From: Bromus sterilis | Lineage: Eukaryota; Streptophyta; Magnoliopsida; Poales; Poaceae | Assembly: GCA_950022295.1 (NCBI GenBank) | Contig: OX465600.1 | Coordinates: 306,166,031-306,230,030, forward strand | Length of the DNA stretch: 64,000 nt | Direction of reading: 5' to 3' | Shown: positions 11,651-21,123 of the stretch, in pieces | How positions within the stretch are numbered: the stretch's first letter is position 1 | Layout of the letters: each line of letters opens with the position of its first letter | Translations under genes and position numbers: made by a program | Notes under the pieces: generated by a model | Databases searched by the model: none | The model's input: the letters and a program-made list of their open reading frames with translations, nothing else | Told to the model about the DNA's origin: nothing

Positions 11651-12365
11651 GTGAACAGTAAAATAGAAAAAATAGAAAAAATGGTTTTCTTTTTATGATG
11701 AACATTGACAAAAGTTTTACATGTGTGCAAGATTTCTTGATGAAATCATATTTGTAGAGGTGTGAGAAAAAAATGACATGAATGCTGAAAAGGACTGCTT
11801 TTAAAATCAGTTTTGAGCATTGATTTTATTTTTTTCTCACACCTTCCCAAATTGTTGGAATTCAACCCTCAGGATCGCTCACATAAGATAACCACGAACA
11901 TATGCGCACACGAAAATATTTAGCTAAAGGCATATGTCGTGCCTCTCTCTCTTTTTATTGTTTTTATTTTCTTCACGGTACAAGTTACAAATCTTACACT
12001 CCTATACCCTAGTATACATGTTCGGCAAGCAACCGAAACCGGCTTGGATTCCAACTCCACAGAGACTCTCACGTAGTACTACTTGGACATTACCTAGTCC
12101 AAACCGGATTGCTCCTTGTTGGTGTAATCAAACTTTCCTACACTACAACACGTACTAATTAGTACTAGTAGTATTACTTTTGCACTTTCCTAACTTTTAA
12201 CTAATTCTTATAGTAACATCAAGATTACTTTAACACAAATGTGATTTCATCACGGAATGTCGCACACATGTAAAACTTTTCTAAATATTTGTCATAGAAA
12301 GTTCTGATTTTTTATTTATTTTTTTACTATCCATGTATTGAGCATTTGAGCTCGAGCTAACAACT
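11651..12365. mobile_element. Foldback MITE split by a solo LTR (copy 1)
   Basis: The left arm (11651-11852) and right arm (12236-12365) are inverted copies sharing AAAAGTTTTACATGTGTGC and GATGAAATCA with small changes. Removing the insertion at 11853-12235 and one CAAAT joins them into CACACCTTCCCAAATGTGAT, close to the uninterrupted relative at 34276-34296. The left tip is missing where it meets the LINE remnant; the right tip reads GAGCTCGAGCT. Confidence 0.75.
11853..12235. mobile_element. Solo LTR, 383 bp (copy 1)
   Basis: The sequence starts TGTTGGAATTC and ends TTTAACA, so it has the TG…CA ends of an LTR. The 5-bp target-site duplication CAAAT stands at 11848-11852 and 12236-12240. 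No internal retrotransposon domain is present, as expected after LTR-LTR recombination. The lineage is unknown; short LTRs of this form are commonest in Copia elements. Confidence 0.75.
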
Positions 12366-14096
12366 TAACTTTCCCTATGATGACTTATATACATTCTCCA
12401 TTTGGGGCCAAAAGCCCTAGCAAACATCATCTCCTGTATAAGTCCCAACTGACACTATCATAAGCTTTTTCATAATACAGTTTCTTTGCAACCATACTCC
12501 CCACGTGGACATGTTTCACGTGTTAACTAGCTAGGACCCTGATCTGCATAGACTAAGGGAAAACACTCATTGTTTACGACTAGTCCAGGGATTGAGACAT
12601 GTTGATAGTCGTTCCAAGAATCGGTCCTAAGTTTTTTCTCTTCTTTCTTTTTTCTCCCAAAATCAAGTGAAGTTAATTAGAGATACTGCAAGCACTGCTA
12701 TATATGAATAAATATCGATCTATTTATAACTTAGGAACTTTCAAACTCCTTGTCAAAGGGCTGTTGGCCGAATTTTATTAAGAAAGAAAGAAGAGCTAAC
12801 AGTCACAACTTTCAAACTCCTTGTAGTTTATATTATTAGCCACATGTAGCTATTGTAAATGGCTCAACTCAAACTCAAATTGAATTTTATTTTGAGAAAA
12901 AAATGGACATGTAACCATCCATAACAATTCAAATGAAACATGTTTCATCAGAATTCTAAGAAACAAAAGGTTATTTTTTGATTGCATTAAACTCGGATTA
13001 TCATTTTTGCTATTTTTTCTAACAAATTACAACATAAATACACATTGGCATTACAATATCTACAATGAAGTACATTTTTATTTTTAATATCATTTCGATT
13101 AATACATCAAATAAAGAGAATCCAAACCACATAAGAAGAAACAGTCCCGAAGGTCATCTGTTATTAAATCGAGAGAGTAAGAGCCAAAATGTTCTTATGA
13201 CTGGAAAGTTTTAAACTACAAATTCTAATAGCACTATAAACTGAAAGTTTCAGTGGAACAATGTTGAGTGATTAACATAAAGCAAATCAATGTCAGATAT
13301 GTTCAAAACATAATGTCATAACTTTTAGACTAAGTTGGTCCGAAAACAACAACAAATGTAAGTAGCATAGATCATAATAAAGCATAAGTGATCTATGAAA
13401 ACGTGAGTAAGAATGAGATTAGCATAGATCTTAATAAGAACTGAAGTGTTATACAAGACTTTTGAGTTATGGAGGCATTGATATCTATTATGGACGAACA
13501 TAAGTCCTAACTTGACTGGAAAATAAGAACTTTGATGTGAAACGATATGAATCCATAATAAGTTTTTTTATGTGGGGGAAATCCATAATTAGTTAGATGA
13601 AATGAAAATAGAAATGTAAATAGAATTGTTCCCAAGTAGTCTCATCATTTCAATTCAGAGTAAAAAAAATTAGTTAGCTGGAATTTGAGTTCTTTAAAAT
13701 TCTCTATTTTGGAAGTTGGAAAGCTAGAATTTTGGAAGATTCTTGTGAATTTTACGAACGATACTCTTTTTTAAGATATTACTGTTTTTCATCTACAGTG
13801 TCATGTATTTGCATATTTTACGAACAATACTCTTTTTAAGATTTTACTGTAGGACATTTACTACACAAGGTTTCGATGGAAGATATTTTTGTCCAATGCC
13901 ATTAACAAAACTGTAGTTCATACAATCAGTACTACTATCTCAAGATCTTTTAGGCCCGTGATGCCTGTAAGAATACTATATGTTTGAATACAAACTTACG
14001 TAACATAAAAAAGAAATGCCCACTCATGTATACACTAAGATGTCCAAGTGCAACTATAGAAATTACCGTTACTAAGTTGTCCTATATTGTTTGTAG

Positions 14097-16340
14097 GTTG
14101 GTATTACAAGTGATTTTGATGAGCTGAAAGATACTGGCATGGAGATTGTAAAAATATGTGATGGGTTACCACTTGCCATTAAAGTTATGGGTGGGCTTTT
14201 AAGCACAAGACGTCCTAATGAACGAGATTGGCAGATTGTTTTGGACAAGAATCTTGGTTGGAAAGAAGATGGGTCACAAGAGGAACTAAACTACTCAGTA
14301 AGATTGAGCTATGATGATTTATCTCCAGAGTTGAAGCAATGCTTTCTCTACTACTCACTCTTCCCAAAGGGTTCGGGTTTTATAGAGGATAGAGTTATTA
14401 GCATGTGGATTAGTGAAGGGTTTGTTCAGCATGATGGGAGCAGGTTGGAGTCTGGCCAAGTCGATCTAGAACAAATAGGAGCTGATTATCATCGGGAGTT
14501 AGTGGCCAGGAATCTTTTGGAACCCGATGATTCAACTGATAACATATGGGATTACACCTTGCATGATGTTGTCCGCTCCTTTGCTCAATTTATGTCTAAA
14601 GAAGAAGCCTTTGTGGTTCATAAGGATCAAGCTGACATTATAAATCTTCTTCCAGATGAGGAAAGGTTTCGTCGTCTCTCTATAGAATTAATTAATTCAG
14701 AACTAGAGTGGTCCATCCTAGAAAAGCAAGAAACATTGAGGACATTATTGATAGATTGCAAGATTAAACCTGGTGGTTCATTGGCAAATTTTGCTAGTTT
14801 ACGGGTATTGGATATAAGCTCCGAGGAATCTGATTGGTTAGTGGACTCTTTGTGTGTACTGAGACACCTAAGATACTTATCATTCTCAGATACAAACATT
14901 TCCAAGCTTCCAGATGACATCCATAAGATGAGGTTCCTTCAGCACATTCAGCTCGAGAACTGCACAAAGTTGGAAAGGCTTCCTGACAACATCATAAAAC
15001 TAGAGTGTTTGAGATCTCTTTCCTTAGATGGGTCCAATGTTGATATTATACCAAGAGGTTTTGGTGGTTTAATAAATTTGAGATACCTTCATGGGTTTCC
15101 AGTAAAGATGGATGGGGAGTGGTGCACTTTAGTAGAGTTGGAGGCTCTTTCACATCTTAGAAGCCTTACAGTAGAAAGCCTAGAAAATGTGCCTGACAGT
15201 TTAGTTGCTCAAAGGGCCAACATTAGCAACAAGAAGAATCTGGAATATTTGGAATTAAATTGCTACAAGGATGAGGATGAGGAAGAGGAGGAGGAAGATG
15301 AAGATGATGGTGATGATGATGGTGATGATGACGGTGATATTGATGGTGATGATGATGATGATGAGGATGCTGAGGAGGAGGAGGAGGACAACGACCACGA
15401 CAACCAGGATGAGGACGAGGAGGAGGAGGAGGAGGAGGACAACGACCACGACAACAAGGATGAGGACGAGGAGGAGGAGGAGAATGGAGAGGGGAAGCAA
15501 AATGAGGAGGTGGAAGCAGGACAAGAAGTGAGCCAAATCGACCCGGAGAAACAACAGAGAATAGAAGCTGTCTTTGATGAGCTCTGCCCTCCACCTATAT
15601 TGGACACACTATTAATATCAAGATACTTTGGCCTTCGACTACCAAAATGGTTGCATTCCTCAGCAGAAACAGCCTTTAAAAGCTTGAGGTCTATTAGCCT
15701 CACACAAATAACCTACTGCACCCAACTACCCAATGGTTTGTGCAGGATCCACGGCTTGGAAGAACTATTGATCAACTATGCTCCAGCCATCGAGTATGTC
15801 GGTCCAGACTTCCAGAACCTATCAAGGGGAGATGGATGTTTGACTCTTGCTACACCATTCCCATGTCTGAGAAGATTGGGTTTGGAAGGGCTGTCAGGAT
15901 GGAAGGAGTGGGACTGGGAGGTGGAGGAGAGAAAAGCCATAGCCATGCCAGCTCTGGAGACTCTCTATCTAACGGACTGCAAGCTGACACACCTTCCACC
16001 AGGCCTTGCTAGTTACCACAGGCATAATCTGAAGAAAATTGAGCTAGAGAGTCTCTCGCTTCTAGAATATGTGGAGAATTTCCCAACGGTTGTGGAACTC
16101 TACGTCCAAGAGTGCCCCAACCTCAAGAAGATCAACAACTTCTCCAAGTTGCGGACGATCTGCATCGAGGATTGCCCGAAGTTGACGTTGCTGGAGGGTG
16201 TCCCCATGCTCGACAGCATGGAGTTGGATGATGAACCATGGGAGGTTACTGGACCAGATGCTAGGTGCACACCCAAGAGATATCAAGCCGAAGGCGATCA
16301 GCCACGTGAGCTCCCACAAGACCTTGTTATAACCAGGTAG
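14097..16340 (+). CDS. CC-NB-ARC-LRR immune receptor, exon 2 (copy 1)
   Basis: Exon 2 starts after TTTGTAG/GTT in phase 0 and encodes residues 377-1123, ending at TAG. It completes the NB-ARC with GLPL at 399-402, RNBS-D CFLYYSLFP at 458-466 and LHD at 531-533 where most plant NLRs have MHD. The LRR region runs from about 590 to the C-terminus, with blocks such as LRVLDIS and LRYLSFS. Between leucine-rich blocks, residues 768-838 form a tract in which 57 of 71 residues are Asp or Glu. The last 200 residues return to LRR-like sequence, so the tract is an insertion and not a terminal tail. The first half of the exon is AT-rich. Domain order and length are normal for a CNL. No frameshift or premature stop is seen, so the gene looks intact. 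Confidence 0.93.
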   Translation, partial: VGITSDFDELKDTGMEIVKICDGLPLAIKVMGGLLSTRRPNERDWQIVLDKNLGWKEDGSQEELNYSVRLSYDDLSPELKQCFLYYSLFPKGSGFIEDRVISMWISEGFVQHDGSRLESGQVDLEQIGADYHRELVARNLLEPDDSTDNIWDYTLHDVVRSFAQFMSKEEAFVVHKDQADIINLLPDEERFRRLSIELINSELEWSILEKQETLRTLLIDCKIKPGGSLANFASLRVLDISSEESDWLVDSLCVLRHLRYLSFSDTNISKLPDDIHKMRFLQHIQLENCTKLERLPDNIIKLECLRSLSLDGSNVDIIPRGFGGLINLRYLHGFPVKMDGEWCTLVELEALSHLRSLTVESLENVPDSLVAQRANISNKKNLEYLELNCYKDEDEEEEEEDEDDGDDDGDDDGDIDGDDDDDEDAEEEEEDNDHDNQDEDEEEEEEEDNDHDNKDEDEEEEENGEGKQNEEVEAGQEVSQIDPEKQQRIEAVFDELCPPPILDTLLISRYFGLRLPKWLHSSAETAFKSLRSISLTQITYCTQLPNGLCRIHGLEELLINYAPAIEYVGPDFQNLSRGDGCLTLATPFPCLRRLGLEGLSGWKEWDWEVEERKAIAMPALETLYLTDCKLTHLPPGLASYHRHNLKKIELESLSLLEYVENFPTVVELYVQECPNLKKINNFSKLRTICIEDCPKLTLLEGVPMLDSMELDDEPWEVTGPDARCTPKRYQAEGDQPRELPQDLVITR
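15270..15482 (+). repeat. GAT/GAG microsatellite encoding an acidic tract (copy 1)
   Basis: Runs of GAT, GAC and GAG codons stay in frame and encode the acidic tract of the LRR. Within it a block of about 50 bases (core GACAACGACCACGACAAC) is present twice in tandem, near 15388 and 15439, giving DNDHDNQDEDE and DNDHDNKDEDE. Frames on the other strands that look open here (poly-Ser, poly-Val/Leu, His/Pro-rich) are shadows of this repeat. Confidence 0.93.
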
Positions 16341-16452
16341 CTTCGGACTCACTGACAAGGTCAACAATTTCTTCAAACACAGTCGCCATTGTTCGTCTAT
16401 ATGCTTAAGAATGTATATCTCTTTTAAGTGCTTATTATTGTGTAAAATGTAA

Positions 16453-16700
16453 TAAGATAGTGTAATATATATTCCCCTTCCTCTGTACCTGTATTTTCTC
16501 GTTTGAGCACGAGAATTGCTGCTCTGCTGGATAAATAAAATTGTTGAGGCTTGGTTTGGGCACAGCTAGCCATACTAAGATATTGTAAATATATATTCCC
16601 CTTCCCCTGTACCTGTATTTTCTAGTTTGAGCACGAGCATTGCTGCTCAGCTGGATAATTAAAATTGTCTAGGCTTGGTTTGGGCACAGCTAGCCGTACT
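16453..16700 (+). repeat. Tandem duplication in the NLR 3'UTR (copy 1)
   Basis: Two direct units of about 124 bases (16453-16576 and 16577-16700) share TATATATTCCCCTTCC, TGTACCTGTATTTTCT and GGTTTGGGCACAGCTAGCC with a few changes. The first unit keeps a canonical AATAAA; in the second the same place reads AATTAAA. The block begins about 110 bases after the stop codon, so it probably lies in the 3'UTR and offers two candidate poly-A regions. Confidence 0.9.
16534..16539 (+). terminator. Likely polyadenylation signal AATAAA (copy 1)
   Basis: A canonical AATAAA lies about 195 bases after the stop codon in the first 3'UTR unit. It is the best near-upstream signal in the region. Confidence 0.5.
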
Positions 16701-17723
16701 AGTTCTGTTGACGCACCACGATATAGCTTCCTGTGGATGGGGTGAAGAAAGCTCGTTTTGAAGAGTGATTATTTTTGACAAATAGCGACTTGGATATTCA
16801 ATTCATGCACATCGCACAACAACCTGCACACACAGAATGCTACTACTATGTAAGGTACAACATATACAACTCTTTGTGATCCTCCTTGCAACAAGCTAGC
16901 AGGAGCGCGATGATCACTACATCACACATGAGGAGACCTATCTCAGTAACCATTTCCTTTCCTCAACTACTCCATCTGTGCAATGTCCTGAACAAAGCCT
17001 TGAGACTTGTGTGCCTCAGAGCTGGGTTGTCAAAGGCAACTAGACCAGCCCTTTCTGAATTGCTACAGAAATTGTAAGACTAGTTGTTTCCTTGGAGACG
17101 GCTGCATCCTTATGACGCATGGTAAAACTCCTAAAAATTGAAGTGTACACTTCTTTCTTTCTACTATACACAGAAGGCAGGTCTTGAATGTCATTCTATT
17201 TTTGTAAAGGCCACAATTGCTTACGTACTAAAACCATTTGAAACATTAAGTTTGGGGTATCATAATAATCGATCTGTTTTGACGTCAGGAAAAATAATGG
17301 TTTCAGCCTTCAGAGGAATTCATTTCACCAGTCAGCGTCATGTCACCTCTTTGCACATTTGCTTCACATTGAGTCGATTTTCTTCACCTCTACCTGATCA
17401 GACCAATCCAACTAGTCGTTCTGCCTGCACAGCACATGAGTGACAAGGGAGATATCTGGGAATGAGAGACAATGATATTGTGGGGCAAGGGTGTGGTAGG
17501 TGCGGGCATGGTCTCTGTGGCGTGCGCACAATGGACACCCCCATTCACAGCCATGATTGGGACCTAAATGCAAAACTGAAGCTACTTGCAGTGCAAAAGC
17601 CAGTGCAAAACTGAAGCCATGGTTAAAATGATAGTGCAAAACCAAGTAGCTTCATTCTACAGCAGGAGCAGCTACAGCTAAATTGCAAGCACTGGTATTT
17701 ACTCAAGCAAATTTGTTGCTGGG
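16701..17723. other. Downstream flank of the NLR, nothing recognised (copy 1)
   Basis: No gene or transposon terminus was recognised. The motif GTGCAAAACTGAAGC and variants recur a few times near 17570-17645. Short open frames have no recognisable domain. Confidence 0.45.
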
Positions 17724-17902
17724 TGTTGGAGAGAGATTAGATCAACCATGATTGTATTGATCTCATGCCGTAGCATATATATAGAGTACATCGGTTGTGT
17801 GATCTCAATCATATCCGCTATACATGGAAAGGATCGGGAGATCTCACAAACTAGGAAACAAACCAGAGGAATTCCTAGTCTGCCTAATATACATATTCAA
17901 CA
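17724..17902 (-). mobile_element. Copia 3' LTR, 179 bp (copy 1)
   Basis: The LTR has ends TGTTG…CAACA and lies directly after the polypurine tract and pol of the minus-strand Copia element, so it is the element's 3' LTR. The base run CTGGG at 17719-17723 would be one target-site duplication; the other lies beyond the interrupted 5' part. The LTR is short for a Triticeae Copia. Confidence 0.8.
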
Positions 17903-17930
17903 CCCCCCCTCCCCCCCCCCCCCCCCCCCG
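17903..17930 (-). repeat. Copia polypurine tract / C-run (copy 1)
   Basis: On the plus strand this reads seven C, one T, nineteen C, then G. On the element's sense strand it is a G-rich polypurine tract, the plus-strand priming site, abutting the 3' LTR. In copy 2 the longer run has twenty C, the only length difference I detected between the two copies. Confidence 0.85.
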
Positions 17931-19343
17931 CAGTCGAAGCGTCGCCGGAGACGCGGAGACTGGACCGGAACTCCTCGAAGTTAGACGTCGGTAGCCCCTT
18001 TGTCATGACATCGGCGAACTGTTGGGCAGTGGGAACGTGAAGAACCCGAACGCACCCAAGGGCCACCTGCTCGCGGACGAAGTGAATGTCAAGCTCGATG
18101 TGCTTCGTGCGGCGATGATGGACCGGATTGGCGGAGAGGTAGACGGTGGAGACATTGTCGCAGTAGAAAATGGTGGCCCTCGAGATGTCGCAGAGCAGCT
18201 CCTGGAGAAGCATGACGAAGCCACGAGCACTCAGCAACCGCATTGGCCACGGCCCGGTACTCTGCCTCGGCACTCGAGCGAGAAACCGTGGGTTGTCGCT
18301 TAGACGACCACGATATCAAGGACGGTCCGAGGTAGATACAGTAACCGGACGTGGAGCGGCGAGTGTCCGGGCAGCCAGCCCAGTCGGCGTCGTAGTAGGC
18401 GACGAGGTCGGTGGAGGCCGAGGCGGTCAACGTGAGGCCCAAGGACATAGTGCCGCAGATGTACCGAAGAATGCGGCGCACTAATGTCCAGTGGGAGTCA
18501 TGCGGGGCATGCATGTGAAGGCACACCTGCTGCACAGCATACTGAAGATCGGTTCGTGTCAGCGTCAGGTACTGTCGGGTGCCGACGATGGAGAGGTAGA
18601 ACGCGGCGTCCGATGCGGGGGATCCCTCCAGAGCGGAGACCTTGGCCTTCGTGTCGATGGGCGTAGACGCGGGCTTGCAGTTAAGCATGCCGGCTAGCTC
18701 GAGAAGCTCGTGGGCGTACTTCTGCTGATGCAGGAAGAAGCCGTCGGGCCGCCGTACCACCTCGATGCCAAGGAAGTAGTGCAGGGGGCCAAGTCCTTGA
18801 GGGCGAACTCGGCACGAAGACGAGCAGTGAGCTGCTGAAGGAGCTCGGTCGTGGAGGTCGTGAGGATGATGTCGTCGACGTATAGAAGCAAGTATGCCGT
18901 GGTAGCTCCATGATGGTAGACGAAGAGCGAAGCGTCGGAGCGGGTAGACCGAAAGCCCAGCTGCTGAAGGAATGCCGCGATGCGCTGGTACCACGCACGT
19001 GGTGCTTGTTTCAGCCCATAGAAAGAGCGGGAGAGCAGGCACACATGGTCGGGGTGCTCGGTGTCGACGAAGCCAGTGGGTTGCTGACAGTAGACCTGCT
19101 CGGCAAGATGACCGTGCAGGAACGCATTGGAAAAATCCAGCTGGTGGACAGGCCAAGCGCGAGAGACTGCCAACTGGAGAACCGTGCGAATCGTGCCCGG
19201 TTTGACAACCGGGGCGAAGGTGTCGGTGAAGTCCACGCCCGCGCGTTGTCGAAAGCCGCGGACGACCCAACGCGCTTTGTAGCGCTCGAGTGTGCCATCA
19301 GGTCGTGTCTTGAGCTTGAACACCCACTTGTCGCTGATGACGT
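17931..19343 (-). pseudogene. Copia pol fragment: reverse transcriptase and RNase H (copy 1)
   Basis: The minus strand encodes the reverse transcriptase (ARWVVRGFRQ, FYGLKQAPRAWYQR, catalytic LLLYVDDIILT) followed by RNase H (YYDADWAGCPDTRRSTSGYC, SSAEAEYRAVA). A one-base loss near 18788 splits ALKDL from GPLHYFLGIEV, and a one-base gain near 18213 shifts the frame again after AECSWLR, so the gene is dead. The upstream part (gag, protease, integrase) is missing because an Athila-type element is inserted at 19343/19344, inside the codons for VISDKWVFKLK. Confidence 0.9.
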
Positions 19344-20960
19344 TGATACGTCCAAAACGTATCTATAATTTCTGCTTGCTCCATGCATGTTTTCTGTGAT
19401 ATTGCTATGATCTAGATACACTTTCATACACTTTTGATCATATTTGGACTAACCTATTAACTCAGTGCACCACAGTGCCAGTTCCTGTTTTCTGCTGTTT
19501 TTCTATTTCAGTTTTCCCCCATATAAAAAGTGCTCCAAAAATTCGGGAAAATTCAGATAAAAAATCAGCGTGAAGGAACCTTCCGGAAGAACCTGGGTGG
19601 GGCCAGAGGGCCACCACCAGGGGCCCAGGCGCCCTGGTGGCGCGCCTGGACCCCTGGTGGCCCCCCTGGCTGCCCCCTTCGCCTATATATTCTCCGTCAT
19701 GGGAAACTTCTGAGAGGAGAACCCTTTTTCGCGATCTCGCTTCTGTTCCGCCGCCGCCGCGCTTCCGAGATCGGGAGCACCAGAAGACCTCTTCCCGGCA
19801 CCCTACCGGAGGGAGGGTTGACCTCTGGGAGTCTCCTCTCCACCATGGATGCTTCCCGGATGTCTTGTGAGTAGTTTTCCTTGGACCATGGGTCCGTGAT
19901 CAGTAGCTATGTGATGTTCTCATCCCCTCTTTGTTCTTCATGGTTTAGACCTCGTGAGCCCCCCTACATGATCGAGGCACTTTTGTAATCTTTATGCTAT
20001 TGCTATGCTGAGTTTGATGGGATCTGATGGATTATGAGATTATGTTCAGATTGTGATTGAGTAATATATTTGGTTCTTATCTCTTATATTTTTGTTCCTA
20101 AGTAATTCTTGCATGTTCTCCGTTGCTGTTTATTGCTTTGGCCAAGTAGTAGGTACTAACCCCAAGAGGGAACGTTATGCTCGATTGTGGGTTCATGCCC
20201 CCCGATGACACGCTTGAGTGACAGAAACATGAGTCTAGGGGATGTGTTGTTGCCACAAGGGGGAAAACAACGATGCTTGTAACCGCGGTTGCAAGGATTG
20301 TTTACTTTACGCAAAGTGCTTTTTAATGCAGTTGTCTGTTGCTTTGGGTTTACACTTTGGGTGGGGCTCGCAACTTAATACCAGCGAGATGTTCTGGATA
20401 GATATCTCAAGGTGGATGATTAGTAGTAGATGCAGTTGAATTTCGGTCTACTTATTTTGGCGTACTGCCCGTGCTTTTGAGACTCTTCCTTTCTTTTGTA
20501 GCATAGTTAGCATTGCGGTGCGTTCATAATCCTGTCAATTGCCCTTCTGTAATTTGTTCACCTTGCATAGCAGTTTTATCGTCTTTTGGGAGAGAGACAT
20601 CACTAGTGAACATCAAGTATCCCGGTCCATATCCTCATCATTGTTTACACACTCATTTACTTTTCTGCTTTTACTTTTAGTTGCTATCATTATCCTTTGT
20701 GTTGTATCCTTTGTGAACAACAAGACCGGAGAGATTGACAACCTCTCTGAACTTCGTTGGGAACAAAGTTATTTGTGTCTGTGTGCAGGTCCGCGTCAGT
20801 AGCGCCGCTGACACCTAATTATCATCTCCGGAGTCCTACTGGAGACAAACCTTGGTATCTTTAATGAGGGAAATTTGTTGCTGTGCTACATCACGCCTTC
20901 CACTTGGGGCTCACCAACGAAGGGCGAGAAATCACTATCATTACCTCGCACATCAAGCCA
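19344..20960 (+). mobile_element. 5' LTR of an Athila-type Gypsy retrotransposon (copy 1)
   Basis: The LTR starts TGATACGTCCAAAACG and ends ATCAAGCCA, 1617 bp, six bases before the primer-binding site. A TATATAT motif at 19684-19690 is the likely retrotransposon promoter. The five bases before it, GACGT (19339-19343), should recur after the 3' LTR, but that end is outside the window. The element is in the orientation opposite to the Copia it interrupts. Confidence 0.85.
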
Positions 20961-20966
20961 AATTTC

Positions 20967-20984
20967 TGGCGCCGTTGTCGGGGA
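20967..20984 (+). promoter_or_regulatory. Primer-binding site, tRNA-Asp type (copy 1)
   Basis: TGGCGCCGTTGTCGGGGA matches, with perhaps one change, the tRNA-Asp-complementary site known from Athila-lineage plant retrotransposons. It starts minus-strand cDNA synthesis. Confidence 0.8.
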
Positions 20985-21123
20985 CTCCGAGTGCTAAGAT
21001 AGGGGAGTTGCACACTACCCATTACCTTTGTTTTTTTAGTCTTGTTAGTTTACCTTTCAGTTTTTATCTTTGTGTCTTATATCAAAAATCACAAAAAAAA
21101 AATCTGCCACACTTGCTGCTGCT

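Larger units (their letters stand above)
7445..14096 (+). other. Transposon-filled intron within the NB-ARC (copy 1)
   Basis: The boundaries are GTAAGT at 7445 and TTTGTAG ending at 14096. Joining the exons restores an unbroken NB-ARC (…QLPQQSP/VGITSDFDELK…GLPLAIK). At 6652 bp it is very long for an NLR intron. It holds a decayed antisense ORF (about 8480-8945), a short hairpin (9739-9855), a minus-strand LINE fragment (10146-11650) and a foldback MITE split by a solo LTR (11651-12365). I recognise nothing in 7484-8479, 8946-9738 or 12366-14096, which are AT-rich. Confidence 0.9.

Noticed and set aside
15223..15703. Open frames on other frames of the acidic tract (poly-Ser, poly-Val/Leu, His/Pro-rich, Arg/Thr-rich)
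   Set aside because: They are forced by the GAT/GAG codon repeat of the NLR exon and have no start context or domain.
19530..19874. Open frames within the Athila LTR
   Set aside because: They lie in LTR leader sequence before the primer-binding site and lack protein-like composition.
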